A stretch of 32,209 nucleotides of DNA from Comamonadaceae bacterium (lineage in GTDB: Bacteria; Pseudomonadota; Gammaproteobacteria; Burkholderiales; Burkholderiaceae_C), in assembly GCA_012274225.1 (NCBI GenBank), contig JAAOZX010000402.1, positions 1 through 32,209 on the forward strand. The letters are read 5' to 3'. The first letter of the stretch is position 1; every line of letters starts with the position of its first letter. The notes under the pieces are model-generated. The model searched no databases and was not told where the DNA came from. It saw nothing but the letters and a program-made list of their open reading frames with translations. Below, in pieces: positions 17,036 through 26,202 of this stretch. A program made the position numbers and the translations under genes.

Positions 17036-18037
17036 ATGCAATACCGCCAGCTCGGCAAGAGCAACCTTCGCGTCTCCGCCCTGTGCCTGGGCACCATGAT
17101 GTTCGCCGACCAGACCGCGCTCGAAGAGGCGCGCGCCATCGTCGAGGACGCGCGCACGCAGGGCGTCAACTTCATCGACACCGCCGACGTCTACGGCATG
17201 GGCGCTTGCGAATCCATGGTGGGCGAGTTGCTCAAAGGCCAGCGCCATGAATGGGTGTTGGCCACCAAGCTGGGCAACAACCTGTCCAGGCGCGTCAACG
17301 AAGGGCATTTCTCGCGCACCTGGATGCTGCGCGAAACCGAGGACAGCCTGCAACGGCTGCAAACCGATCACGTCGACATCCTCTACCTGCACCGCGACTT
17401 CAATGGCATGGACCTGGAAGAGCCGTTGCGGGCCCTGGATGCGCTGCTGGCCGCCGGCAAGATCCGGTACTGGGGCGTTTCCAACTTCGCCGGTTGGCGC
17501 ATCGCGGAAACGATGCGGCTGGCCGGACAACTCGGAATGCCCGGGCCGGTGGTCTGCCAGCCCTACTACAACCTGCTCAATCGCATGCCGGAGGTCGAGG
17601 TGTTGCCGGCGTGCGATCACTACGGCATCGGCGTCGTGCCCTACAGTCCGGTCGCGCGCGGCGTGTTGACCGGCAAGTACGCCCCGGGGCAACCCGCCCC
17701 CGCGGACACCCGAGTCGGGCGCGGCGACGCCCGTGCCAAGGAGACGGAGTTCCGCGAGGAGTCGCTGAAGATTGCGCAGCAACTCAAGGCGCATGTGCAG
17801 GCCAAAGGCGTCGCCCTGGCCCAGTTCGCCACTGCCTGGGTGCTGGCGCATCGCGCCGTCAGCTCGGTCATCGCCGGTCCGCGCACGCTGGCGCAATGGC
17901 AGGACTACCGGCCGGCCCTCGACTGCGTGGTCACAGCAGAGGACGAGGCCCTGGTCGATTCGTTGGTGGCGCCCGGTCATCCCTCCACGCCGGGCTACAA
18001 CGACCCGCAGTACCCACTGCATCCGCGCCGTCGCTGA
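17036..18037 (+). CDS. Aldo/keto reductase
   Basis: MQYRQLGKSNLRVSALCLGTMMFADQTALEEA...NFIDTADVYGMGACESMVGELLKG...VLATKLGNN...VDILYLHRDF...IRYWGVSNFAGW...GVVPYSPVARGVLTGKY. Confidence 0.95.
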   Translation: MQYRQLGKSNLRVSALCLGTMMFADQTALEEARAIVEDARTQGVNFIDTADVYGMGACESMVGELLKGQRHEWVLATKLGNNLSRRVNEGHFSRTWMLRETEDSLQRLQTDHVDILYLHRDFNGMDLEEPLRALDALLAAGKIRYWGVSNFAGWRIAETMRLAGQLGMPGPVVCQPYYNLLNRMPEVEVLPACDHYGIGVVPYSPVARGVLTGKYAPGQPAPADTRVGRGDARAKETEFREESLKIAQQLKAHVQAKGVALAQFATAWVLAHRAVSSVIAGPRTLAQWQDYRPALDCVVTAEDEALVDSLVAPGHPSTPGYNDPQYPLHPRRR

Positions 18038-18215
18038 GCCAGGCGGTTGCCGTTCCCCGGCAGCGCGGCATTGACCGACGCCGGAGTGATCGGTTGCAAC
18101 ACATCCTCAGGCGTTCCTGTCCTACAGCGCGGCCGCACAGGCCGAGCGAGCCTTGAGTCCGGGTTATCGGGTTCCCTCAACCGGGCCCCCCGACCTTCAT
18201 TCAAAGGAAATCGCC

Positions 18216-18665
18216 ATGTTCAGAAAGATTTTTCTCGCCACCGTGGTCGCCGCGTCCTGCGGTACGGCGCCCCTGATCGCATCCGCGGCCCAGCGTGCCA
18301 TCGTGATCACCCAGGCGCCGCCGGCGCCGCGTGAGGAGGCGATTCCCGCGCCGCGCCGCGGCCAGGAATGGGGTCCGGGTCACTGGGCCTGGCGCCACGG
18401 TGAACACGTCTGGGTGACCGGCCACTGGATGCACGAGCGCCGCGGCCAGCACTGGGTGGCCGACCGCTGGGTCGAGCACGACGGCCGCTGGACGCTGCAG
18501 GCGGGCCATTGGGAACGCGGCATGCGCGACCAGGCCCGTATGGACGGCCGCGATGATGCCCAGCACATGGGCAATCGCGGCGATATGGGGCGGATGCGCG
18601 ACCGCGACGGTGACGGTGTACCCAATCGCGCCGACAGTCACCCCAATAACCCCAACAAGTACTGA
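18216..18665 (+). CDS. Exported WxxGxW (YXWGXW)-repeat protein with C-terminal DxDxDG-type tail
   Basis: Signal peptide MFRKIFLATVVAASCGTAPLIASAA; WGPGHWAWRHGEHVWVTGHWMHERRGQHWVADRWVEHDGRWTLQAGHWERG; DRDGDGVPNRADSHPNNPNKY. Confidence 0.85.
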   Translation: MFRKIFLATVVAASCGTAPLIASAAQRAIVITQAPPAPREEAIPAPRRGQEWGPGHWAWRHGEHVWVTGHWMHERRGQHWVADRWVEHDGRWTLQAGHWERGMRDQARMDGRDDAQHMGNRGDMGRMRDRDGDGVPNRADSHPNNPNKY

Positions 18666-18686
18666 GGTTGAGCGCCTGGCGTCGGG

Positions 18687-19292
18687 CTAACCGGACTTCG
18701 CCAGGCCCAGGGCGTGGAACACGCGGACAGCGGCGTAAGCGTCGTTGGCCGCGTAGACCAGTTGCGCTTCGGTCAGTCGCGGATTCGCCCAGTTCGATGT
18801 GGTTGCCTTGCGCGACTTGATGAAGCGCCGGTTGAACAGCACGGCGACGGCGCCCTTGACGCCCATGTCCTTGCGATAGCCGCGTTCGCGAAACACCACA
18901 TTGAGTTCGAGCACGTCCGACGGCTCGACACCCAGTTTTTCGATGATCCGCCTGCGATCGTCGCCCAGGCCGAAACCGGCCTTGACCACACCGCGCACGG
19001 CAAGCAATTCAGCCACCACCGCGCGGCAGGCAGTGTCATGCAGCTGGAACACCCAGGCCTTGTTCAGCGTGGCCAGTTGCACCACGTGCGGGCCTTCCGA
19101 CACCTGGTCCTTGAAGAACGTGGGCTTGGATTCGGTGTCGAAGCCCCAGACGGCTTCGCGCCCAAGCTCTTCCCGCGCGCCATGGGCCTGCTGCGCCGTG
19201 GCCACCAGCGCGATCCGGTCCAGGCCGAGCCGGTCGAACGGCTCCAGGAGCGCGATCTGTTCCTTGTCCGGCGTTGCGTGGCGTGTGTTCAT
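18687..19292 (-). CDS. 3'-5' exonuclease (RNase D / WRN-exonuclease-like DEDD family)
   Basis: AVWGFDTESKPTFFKDQ...HVVQLATLNKAWVFQLHD...VKAGFGLGDDRRRI...VLELNVVF...NWANPRLTEAQLVYAANDAYAAVRVFHAL. Confidence 0.9.
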   Translation of the reverse strand: MNTRHATPDKEQIALLEPFDRLGLDRIALVATAQQAHGAREELGREAVWGFDTESKPTFFKDQVSEGPHVVQLATLNKAWVFQLHDTACRAVVAELLAVRGVVKAGFGLGDDRRRIIEKLGVEPSDVLELNVVFRERGYRKDMGVKGAVAVLFNRRFIKSRKATTSNWANPRLTEAQLVYAANDAYAAVRVFHALGLAKSG

Positions 19293-19361
19293 GGATGGAG
19301 CGCAGGATAACCCGCGCCCGATGCCGGCGCGGGCCGCTGGTCATAATCGGCAGCGTTTCCC

Positions 19362-19661
19362 ATGAGCTATTCCCTGACCCTTTACGAACCCGACGTCACC
19401 GACGCCCAGCGGCGCGAGGCCGAACAGCGCTTTCGCGATGCGCTGGAGCAAACGCTGGGTGACGCTGTCCTGGTGGCACCGGTGTACCGGGCCTACCAGC
19501 GCATCGTGGCGACCTACGGCGAGACGCCCGATCCGGACAGCCTCAGCGACGCCGAGCGCGCCATCTTCGAGCAGTGGCAGGCCGCCGAAACTGCGGCCGT
19601 GGCCGCCGCCTTCGGGCCGAACCGCTACATGGGCGATGCCATGTACGAGATCAAGTTGTAG
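19362..19661 (+). CDS. Hypothetical protein
   Basis: 99 aa; MSYSLTLYEPDVTDAQRREAEQRFRDALEQTLGDAVLVAPVYRAYQRIVATYGETPDPDSLSDAERAIFEQWQAAETAAVAAAFGPNRYMGDAMYEIKL. Confidence 0.7.
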   Translation: MSYSLTLYEPDVTDAQRREAEQRFRDALEQTLGDAVLVAPVYRAYQRIVATYGETPDPDSLSDAERAIFEQWQAAETAAVAAAFGPNRYMGDAMYEIKL

Positions 19662-19735
19662 GGCGTCGCCGCCGGTCCGGCCGCACTTGCCGCCACCGTC
19701 AACGAGCGCGCAAACGCAAGTGTCGTGCGATCGAA

Positions 19736-21184
19736 TCAATACGGCACCGCGAAACCGTTGCGCCCGGCAGCGATGCGCACGGCCGTTGGCGTTCCGTCCA
19801 CGACCTGCGCGGTCAACGACACGCTGGCGCCGGGCACCAGCAGGCCGCGGTCGGCGGGCTTGAAACTCACGATCGGCGTGCCGGCCGGCACCACGATCGT
19901 CTTCTCGCCGTCCTGGTACCGGACCTGCAGCTTGCGGCCCTCGGGCGCGGCCGCCTCGCCCGTCACGGTCGCGTTGGTCATGGTGGCGTCCGGCAACAGG
20001 TCGAATGGCCGGAATCCTTCGCCGACCCCGCGCGCCGACTCCGGGAATACCGTCACGGCAATCGCGCGCTGCGAGCCGTCCGCCTGCGGCAGGGCGCCGA
20101 CGCCAACGAAACTGCCGGCGCGAATCTCGGACAATTCGACCGGATAGACCTCTCTCACTACCGGCTGGGCCGCCAGTGCCAGTTCGATCAATTCGCCGCT
20201 GCGAGTCTTCAGGACGATGGTGCCGGCCGTGACCGACTGCAGCGTTCCGCGCAGACGCCGCGCCGGCGATGCCTGGGACTGCGTCGCGGTGACGCCCAGG
20301 GCGGCCTTGAAGAAAGCGACAGTGCGCGCCCAAGCCAGCTTGGCGGCGGGCGCGTCGTAGCGCGGCGTGGTGTCGTTGTTGAATCCATGCTGGGTGCCGG
20401 GATAGCGGTAGGCCGTGTACCTCACGCCAGCGGCCTTCAGCGCGGCTTCGTAGGCCGGCCAGGCCGCATTGATGCGCTCGTCGACCTCGGCCTGCTGGAT
20501 CAACAGCGGTGCCTTCACCTTCGCCGCTTCGGCCGGCGCCGGCGTGTTGCCGTAGAACGGCACGCCGGCATCGAGATCCGGCAGGCGGATCGCCAGCTGG
20601 TGGACGATTCCGCCGCCGTAACAGAAGCCGACGACGCCCAGCCGGCCGGTGGCGTCGGGCCGCGATTTCAACCAGCGGGCCGCCGCCAGGAAGTCCTCCA
20701 TGGCCTTGCCCTGGTCCAGTGTGCCGAACAGCTCACGCGCCTTGTCCTCGTCGCCGGGATAGCCGCCCACCGGCGTCAAGGCGTCCGGCGCGAACGCCAT
20801 GAAGCCGTCCAGCGCCAGCCGGCGAGCGATGTCCTCGATGTGGGGATTGAGGCCGCGGTTCTCGTGGATCACCAGCACGGCGGGCAGCTTGCCCGTGCCG
20901 GCGGCAGCCGGCCGCGCGAGATAGCCTTTGACGCTGCCATTGCCGGCAGGCGACGGATAGCCGGTTCGCTCGGTCTTCAGGCGCGGATCGCCCGGAGGCA
21001 CCTGCTGGCCGGCCGCGAAGTCGGGACTCAGGGCGGCAAGCAGGCCCGCCGCCGTGAGGCCCGCCTTGGCGAATTTCTGCGCCTGGGCCAGAAAGCCGCG
21101 CCGGTCCAGGTTGCCATGCACGTAGGCGTCGAAAAGGATCAGCAGTTCCTGGTCGAAATCGTGGGCAGTGAGGCGTGGCGGCAT
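19736..21184 (-). CDS. Dienelactone hydrolase family protein with additional C-terminal beta-rich domain
   Basis: LPAVLVIHENRGLNPHIEDIARRLALDGFMAFAPDAL, RLGVVGFCYGGG (nucleophile Cys), GTQHGFNN; then a roughly 180-aa C-terminal extension LRGTLQSVTAGTIVLKTRSGELIELAL.... Confidence 0.9.
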   Translation of the reverse strand: MPPRLTAHDFDQELLILFDAYVHGNLDRRGFLAQAQKFAKAGLTAAGLLAALSPDFAAGQQVPPGDPRLKTERTGYPSPAGNGSVKGYLARPAAAGTGKLPAVLVIHENRGLNPHIEDIARRLALDGFMAFAPDALTPVGGYPGDEDKARELFGTLDQGKAMEDFLAAARWLKSRPDATGRLGVVGFCYGGGIVHQLAIRLPDLDAGVPFYGNTPAPAEAAKVKAPLLIQQAEVDERINAAWPAYEAALKAAGVRYTAYRYPGTQHGFNNDTTPRYDAPAAKLAWARTVAFFKAALGVTATQSQASPARRLRGTLQSVTAGTIVLKTRSGELIELALAAQPVVREVYPVELSEIRAGSFVGVGALPQADGSQRAIAVTVFPESARGVGEGFRPFDLLPDATMTNATVTGEAAAPEGRKLQVRYQDGEKTIVVPAGTPIVSFKPADRGLLVPGASVSLTAQVVDGTPTAVRIAAGRNGFAVPY

Positions 21185-21259
21185 GGGCGCTCCCTTCAAT
21201 GACCGCGCAGCATAAGCCAGCCGGAAGATTTCTGCGGGCGAAGGCTGCAATCGCCGCGT

Positions 21260-22495
21260 TCAAGGCGCGGTGCGCGGCGCTGGCAGGAATCGGAAAGCAA
21301 GCGTTCCCAGGGCCACCAGCGCGGCCGTCGCCAGCAGCACCGAGGTGTAGGGATCGACGCCGGCCGCATGGGCCACGGTGGCGGCCACCCCGGTCAGCCA
21401 CTGCACGAGGGCGACACCGAGGAACATGGCCATGGTGAAGACGGCCATCGCGCGGCCGGTCAGCGCTTCCGGGTAGGCGCCGCGCACGTCCGCGTACTGC
21501 CAGACGATGAACCCGGTCAGAAACCCGATCACCAGCGTCGTCGCGATGCCCACGGCCGGCTCGTGCACCAACGCCAGCACGGCGAAAGCTGCGGCCATTG
21601 CCAGGCTGAAGCCCACGATGCGGGGCCGGCGCCTCGCGCCAGCGGGGTCGAGCCGGCCGAACACCGGCGGACCGAGCAGCGAAACCGCGGACACGGCCAA
21701 TGCCACGTTGCCGCTTTGCAGCAGCGAGAAGCCGTAGCGCTCGATCAGCAGCGGCCCCAGCCAGAGGCCGCGCAGCGTGATGAACGAGGCGTAGGTCACG
21801 CCGCCCAGCGCCACGATGCCCCAGGTCTGTGGCATGGCGAAGAGGGCCGCCGATTGACGCAGGGCCCCCATCATGCTGGACCGCTGGCCCTGGCGCGGGT
21901 TGGCCGGTTCGCGCACGAAGGCGAAGATAACCAGCCAGGCCAGCGCCGAACCGGCCGCGAGCACCATGAAGCCGGTGCGCCAGGAACTGACTTTCACCAC
22001 CCAGGCCAGCGGCGTGCCGGTGATCAGCATGCCCAGGCCGCCGATCCCCAGCACCATGCCGGACACCGATGCGAACTGCGCCGCTTCGAAGCGGCGCGCG
22101 ATGAAAACGGTGCAGACCAGGAACGCCGGCGCGCAGCCGATGCCGATCAGCGCCTGCCCGAGCACCGCCAGCGCATACGTGGGCGCGAGCGCCGACAGCA
22201 CGGCACCGACGATGGTCAGCGGAAAGGCGGCCAGCACCGTGCGCCGCACGCCGTGAAAGTCGATGCCGATTCCCATCAGCAACTGCAGCGCGCCGAAGCT
22301 GAAGTGAAATACGCCGGCGAACAGGCCCAGTTGCTGGGCCGACAGGCCGAAGTCGCGCTGCAACTGGTTGGCCATCATGGCCGGGACGGTGCGGTAGGCC
22401 TGGCTCAGCGAAAAGGCGGTGGCCAGCGCGAACAGCATGCCCCATGCCGCGCGCGAAGAGATCTGGCCGGCGGCGGGGACTGCGGCACCGTGCAT
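21260..22495 (-). CDS. MFS transporter
   Basis: AAWGMLFALATAFSLSQAYRTVPAMMANQLQRDFGLSAQQLGLFAGVFHFSFGALQLLMGIGIDFHGVRRTVLAAF...; start at 22495 or 22531 (the latter overlaps the upstream gene). Confidence 0.9.
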   Translation of the reverse strand: MHGAAVPAAGQISSRAAWGMLFALATAFSLSQAYRTVPAMMANQLQRDFGLSAQQLGLFAGVFHFSFGALQLLMGIGIDFHGVRRTVLAAFPLTIVGAVLSALAPTYALAVLGQALIGIGCAPAFLVCTVFIARRFEAAQFASVSGMVLGIGGLGMLITGTPLAWVVKVSSWRTGFMVLAAGSALAWLVIFAFVREPANPRQGQRSSMMGALRQSAALFAMPQTWGIVALGGVTYASFITLRGLWLGPLLIERYGFSLLQSGNVALAVSAVSLLGPPVFGRLDPAGARRRPRIVGFSLAMAAAFAVLALVHEPAVGIATTLVIGFLTGFIVWQYADVRGAYPEALTGRAMAVFTMAMFLGVALVQWLTGVAATVAHAAGVDPYTSVLLATAALVALGTLAFRFLPAPRTAP

Positions 22496-22505
22496 CGACG
22501 GTGCT

Positions 22506-23504
22506 TCAGGCGGTCTTGGCGAGGCCTTCACGCACCTGCGCCGTGATTTCGTAGGAGCGCAGCCGTGCGGCGGGATCGAACATCTGGGAGGCGATCATCA
22601 GCTCGTTCGCGCCGGTGCGCTCGATGAACTCCTTCAGCCCCTGGCGCACCGTGGCGGGCGAGCCGATGGTGGCGCAGGACAGCACGCTGTCGAGCAGCGC
22701 GCGTTCGGCCGGGCCCACGCTCTCGCGATAGCCCGGGCGCGGCGCCGGCAGCTTGGCGGGCCGGCCGCTGCGCAGGTTGACGAAGGCCTGCTGCATCGAG
22801 GTGGCCCGGATCTGCGCTTCCTCGTCGCTGTCGGCGGCGAACACGTTGAAGCCCAGCATCACGTAGGGCTTGGCCAGATGCACCGAAGCCTTGAAGGTGT
22901 CGCGGTACAGCGCGATCGCCTGCATCATCTGGGCCGGTGCGAAATGCGAGGCAAAGGCATACGGCAGGCCGAGCATCGCCGCGAGCTGGGCGCCGAACAG
23001 GCTGGAACCCAGGATCCAGACCGGGACCTTGGCGCCGGTGCCGGGCACGGCCCGGATGCGCTGGCGCGGCTGGTCCGACAGCAGGTCCATCAGTTCCACC
23101 ACGTCGCGCGGAAACTCGTCCGCGTCGCTCAACAGGTTGCGGCGCAGGGCTTGCGCGGTGGCCTGGTCGGAGCCCGGCGCGCGGCCCAGTCCCAGGTCGA
23201 TGCGGCCGGGGTAGAGCGCCTCCAGCGTGCCGAACTGTTCGGCGATCACAAGCGGCGAATGATTGGGCAGCATGATGCCGCCGGCGCCGACGCGGATGGT
23301 GCGGGTCCCGCCGGCAACGTGGCCGATCAACACGGCGGTAGCGGCGCTGGCGATGCCGGGCATGCCGTGGTGCTCGGCCAGCCAATAGCGGTTGTAGCCC
23401 CAGCGCTCGGCATGCTGGGCCAGGGACAGCGTGTTGCGAAACGACTGGGGCGCATCGCTGCCTTCGGTGATCGGGGAGAGGTCGAGGACGGAAAAGGGAA
23501 TCAT
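22506..23504 (-). CDS. LLM class flavin-dependent oxidoreductase (luciferase-like monooxygenase)
   Basis: [113 protein letters not shown]. Confidence 0.95.
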   Translation of the reverse strand: MIPFSVLDLSPITEGSDAPQSFRNTLSLAQHAERWGYNRYWLAEHHGMPGIASAATAVLIGHVAGGTRTIRVGAGGIMLPNHSPLVIAEQFGTLEALYPGRIDLGLGRAPGSDQATAQALRRNLLSDADEFPRDVVELMDLLSDQPRQRIRAVPGTGAKVPVWILGSSLFGAQLAAMLGLPYAFASHFAPAQMMQAIALYRDTFKASVHLAKPYVMLGFNVFAADSDEEAQIRATSMQQAFVNLRSGRPAKLPAPRPGYRESVGPAERALLDSVLSCATIGSPATVRQGLKEFIERTGANELMIASQMFDPAARLRSYEITAQVREGLAKTA

Positions 23505-23567
23505 GGTGATCAGGTGGGGGCGTCGTCGGCCGCTGCAAGCTCAGCCTCACCCCGGTATGCTGGGTCG

Positions 23568-24749
23568 ATGAGCATAGCCGTTCCGCGCCGGATCCTGCCC
23601 GTGATCGTCCTGTCGCAGTTCGCCGGAACCTCGCTCTGGTTCGCCGTCAACGCCGTGATGCCTGATCTGCAGCGAGCCTGGGGCCTGCCCGCCGCGGCCG
23701 TTGGCATGCTCACTTCGGTGGTGCAACTGGGCTTCGTGGCCGGCACCCTGGTGTTCGCGCTGCTGATGCTGGCGGACCGGTTCCGGCCCCAGCGGGTATT
23801 CCTGGTCTGTGCGTTGCTGGCCGCCGCGCTCAATGCCTGCGTGGTGTTGGCGCCGGGGCGGTTCGACCTGTTGCTGGTCCTGCGGTTCGGCGTGGGGTTT
23901 CTGCTGGCCGGGATCTACCCGGTCGGAATGAAAATCGCCGCCAGCTGGTACCGGCAGCGGCTGGGTGCGGTGATGGGTGTGCTGATCGGGGCACTGGTGC
24001 TGGGCACGGCACTGCCGCATGGCCTGCGGGCGCTGGCCGGCGATGGCGCCGCGGCGGCCGGCGACCTGCCGCCTTGGCAGTGGGTGGTGCTGGGCGTGTC
24101 GGCGCTGGCGGCCTTGGGCGGTATCGCGACGGCCTGGCTGGTGCCGGTCAATCCCGATGCCGTCGCCGGCGCGCGCATGACGCCCAGGGCGTTGGCGCTG
24201 ATCTGGTCGGACCGGCGGCTGCGCGCCTCGGTGTTCGGCTACTTCGGCCACATGTGGGAGCTGTATGCCTTCTACGTGCTGGTGCCGCTGGTGCTGGCCA
24301 CCCGGATCAGCGGCACCGCCGTCAGCGCGGCAGCGTTCTGGGCAATCGCGGCGGGCTTTGCCGGCTGCGTTGCCGGCGGACTGCTGGTGCGGCGCTTCGG
24401 CAGTGCCAGCGTGGCCCAGTTCCAGCTCGCCACCAGTGCTGCCTGCTGCCTGGCCGCGCCGCTGATGCTGGCCGCGCCGTTGCCGCTGTTCATGGTCTGG
24501 CTGTTGCTGTGGGGAACCACCGTGGTCGGCGATTCACCGCAGTTCTCGACCTTGACCGCGCAGAACTCGCCGCCCGCCGTCGTCGGCAGCGTGCTCACCT
24601 TCACCAACTGCATCGGCTTCGCGATCTCGGTGGTGAGCATCGAGCTGTTCGTGCGTGCGGCTCAGGTCTGGCCGCTGGCGGCGTTGCTCCCCGGACTGGC
24701 GCTCGGGCCGCTGGTGGGCCTGTGGATGCTCAGGCCGCTGCTACGGTGA
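23568..24749 (+). CDS. MFS transporter
   Basis: [61 protein letters not shown]...; multiple TM helices, about 394 codons. Confidence 0.93.
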   Translation: MSIAVPRRILPVIVLSQFAGTSLWFAVNAVMPDLQRAWGLPAAAVGMLTSVVQLGFVAGTLVFALLMLADRFRPQRVFLVCALLAAALNACVVLAPGRFDLLLVLRFGVGFLLAGIYPVGMKIAASWYRQRLGAVMGVLIGALVLGTALPHGLRALAGDGAAAAGDLPPWQWVVLGVSALAALGGIATAWLVPVNPDAVAGARMTPRALALIWSDRRLRASVFGYFGHMWELYAFYVLVPLVLATRISGTAVSAAAFWAIAAGFAGCVAGGLLVRRFGSASVAQFQLATSAACCLAAPLMLAAPLPLFMVWLLLWGTTVVGDSPQFSTLTAQNSPPAVVGSVLTFTNCIGFAISVVSIELFVRAAQVWPLAALLPGLALGPLVGLWMLRPLLR

Positions 24750-24752
24750 GTT

Positions 24753-25013
24753 CACTCTGAAAATCGCGCGGGCGATTTTCGGAGTGGTTCTGGTCAGCGC
24801 GATGAGGACCGGCAAAGCCGGATACTCACCGCGAGGGCGACTGCGCTCCATGTTATTGCGCGCAGTCGATGTGCCACTGCGTGGGACCATCGCATCGTGG
24901 ACCGCGCGGAGCATCGCGCAGCGCGGTCTCTCTTGTGGGCAGGATCCGGCTCTGCCGGTCCTGGCCACACCGTTCAAACCAACTCGGAAAATCGCTCAGC
25001 GATTTTCCGAGTT
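24753..25013. repeat. Mirror-symmetric array of seven stem-loops (compound inverted repeat) between convergent genes
   Basis: Seven consecutive hairpins read directly: 24753-24786, 24798-24833, 24838-24868, 24867-24897, 24900-24928, 24934-24969, 24981-25013; pairs 1/7, 2/6 and 3/5 are mutually related inverted copies centred near 24883. Confidence 0.75.
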
Positions 25014-25452
25014 AACGCGCGACGAGCACCGGCACCGGCGAGTGGGCAACCACCTGCGCGGCCACGCTTCCCAGCATCAGCCGGCTGATTCCGGTGCGGC
25101 CGTGCGAACCCACCACCACCAGGTCGGCATGGCTTTCCTGGGCCATGTCAACGATGCCGCGCATGGCGGTCACATCCTCTACCAGCCGCACTTCGAGGTC
25201 CACCGGCGGCTCGGAACGCTTGCACAGCGCCTCGACCTTGGCATGGGCCTGCGCGGCATGTTGCTGCGCCGCGGACATGTAGGCCTGGAAACCCATGGGA
25301 TTGGTTTCGCCGATTCCCAGGTAGGGGTATGGGTCCACCACATACAGCGCGGTGAGTTTGGCGTGGTGGATGCGGGCGAGTCCGACGGCCAGGGTGGCCG
25401 CGTGTTCGGACGCCGCGGAACCGTCGGTGCCCAGGAGGATGTGCTTGAACAT
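25012..25452 (-). CDS. Universal stress protein (UspA family)
   Basis: MFKHILLGTDGSAASEHAATLAVGLARIHHAKLTALYVVDPYPYLG...HADLVVVGSHGRTGISRLMLGSVAAQVVAHSPVPVLVAR. Confidence 0.96.
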   Translation of the reverse strand: MFKHILLGTDGSAASEHAATLAVGLARIHHAKLTALYVVDPYPYLGIGETNPMGFQAYMSAAQQHAAQAHAKVEALCKRSEPPVDLEVRLVEDVTAMRGIVDMAQESHADLVVVGSHGRTGISRLMLGSVAAQVVAHSPVPVLVAR

Positions 25453-25626
25453 GGAAAGCCTCGAGAGGAGTTGGCAGGTACGCCGGTAGCCATCGTGCGA
25501 CCGTGCGGCCCCGACCCCATTGACTTTGGTCAAGCGCCGGGCAGTTGGCCAACCCTACAGTCAAAGCGCCCTGCGTCTTGCCGTCCGCGGCTTGCGGCGC
25601 TACGCTCAGCCCAAGGCAGGACCCCC

Positions 25627-26178
25627 ATGAAGCCGAATGATCCGCTGCAGCAACCGGTCGACATGGCCACGCCGCTGAACAGGTTCTCGCAGTGCCACGC
25701 CGGCATCGCGAGGCAGCTGCAAGCGCTGACTGACCTTCCCCGGCTGCTGGAGGCCGCGGCACGGGCGCGCGAAGTCGCCACCCGCACCGTCGCGGTATTG
25801 AAGGGCGGGGTGCTCGAACACCATGCCGAGGAGGAGCGCGACCTGTTTCCCACCGTGTTGCGCAGCGCCGTTGCGGGCGAGGAACGCGACTGCGTGCAGG
25901 TCATGGTCCATCGGCTCACCGCCGAACATCGCGAACTCGAGGCGCTCTGGAAGAAGCTGGAACCGGCCGTCAGGGACGCGGCGCGCGGCAAGCCGGCCGT
26001 GCTGGACGCCGGCGTGGCCGCGGAGCTGGCGCAGCGTTACCTGGCCCACGCGCACTACGAGGAGGAGTCGTTTCTGCCGCTGGCCGATACCATCCTGCGG
26101 CGCAATGGCGACGACATGGCCGAGCTCGGCCTTTTGCTGCACCTGCGGCATGCGCCGCGGCCGATCGGCTACCTCTGA
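25627..26178 (+). CDS. Hemerythrin HHE domain-containing protein
   Basis: NRFSQCHAGIARQLQALTDL...LKGGVLEHHAEEERDLFPTVLR...VHRLTAEHRELEALWKKLE...YLAHAHYEEESFLPLAD. Confidence 0.9.
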   Translation: MKPNDPLQQPVDMATPLNRFSQCHAGIARQLQALTDLPRLLEAAARAREVATRTVAVLKGGVLEHHAEEERDLFPTVLRSAVAGEERDCVQVMVHRLTAEHRELEALWKKLEPAVRDAARGKPAVLDAGVAAELAQRYLAHAHYEEESFLPLADTILRRNGDDMAELGLLLHLRHAPRPIGYL

Positions 26179-26202
26179 ACGCGCCGCGCCGCCGTGCGCG
26201 CG

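Noticed and set aside
16211-18022. 603-aa minus-strand ORF antisense to the XRE regulator and aldo/keto reductase
   Set aside because: Typical high-GC antisense shadow ORF (His/Arg/Gly/Ala-rich, no domain); the sense strand carries two clear protein families.
19574-21202. 542-aa plus-strand ORF antisense to dienelactone hydrolase
   Set aside because: Shadow ORF in high-GC DNA; the minus strand has a convincing DLH.
20733-22445. 570-aa minus-strand ORF overlapping the DLH and MFS genes in another frame
   Set aside because: Out-of-frame translation of two real minus-strand genes.
22419-24749. 776-aa plus-strand ORF covering the LLM gene antisense and the MFS gene in sense
   Set aside because: Only the part from 23568 ([18 protein letters not shown]...) is a real MFS protein; the rest is an open frame antisense to the LLM oxidoreductase.
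24741-24977. 78-aa minus ORF (and 63-aa plus ORF 24897-25088) in the hairpin array
   Set aside because: Short, no recognisable family, and the underlying DNA is a run of inverted repeats that explains the open frames better than coding does.
24753-25013. Integron attC array, CRISPR or group II intron explanation of the hairpin region
   Set aside because: No integrase, cas or reverse transcriptase gene nearby; units are not direct repeats with spacers; no attC R-box pair was recognised. The left flanking GAGTT (24748-24752) matches bases inside the H7 arm, so I do not count it as a target-site duplication.
24981-25013. H7 as a classical Rho-independent terminator
   Set aside because: Strong stem but no T-tract on either strand; labelled as a structured element instead.
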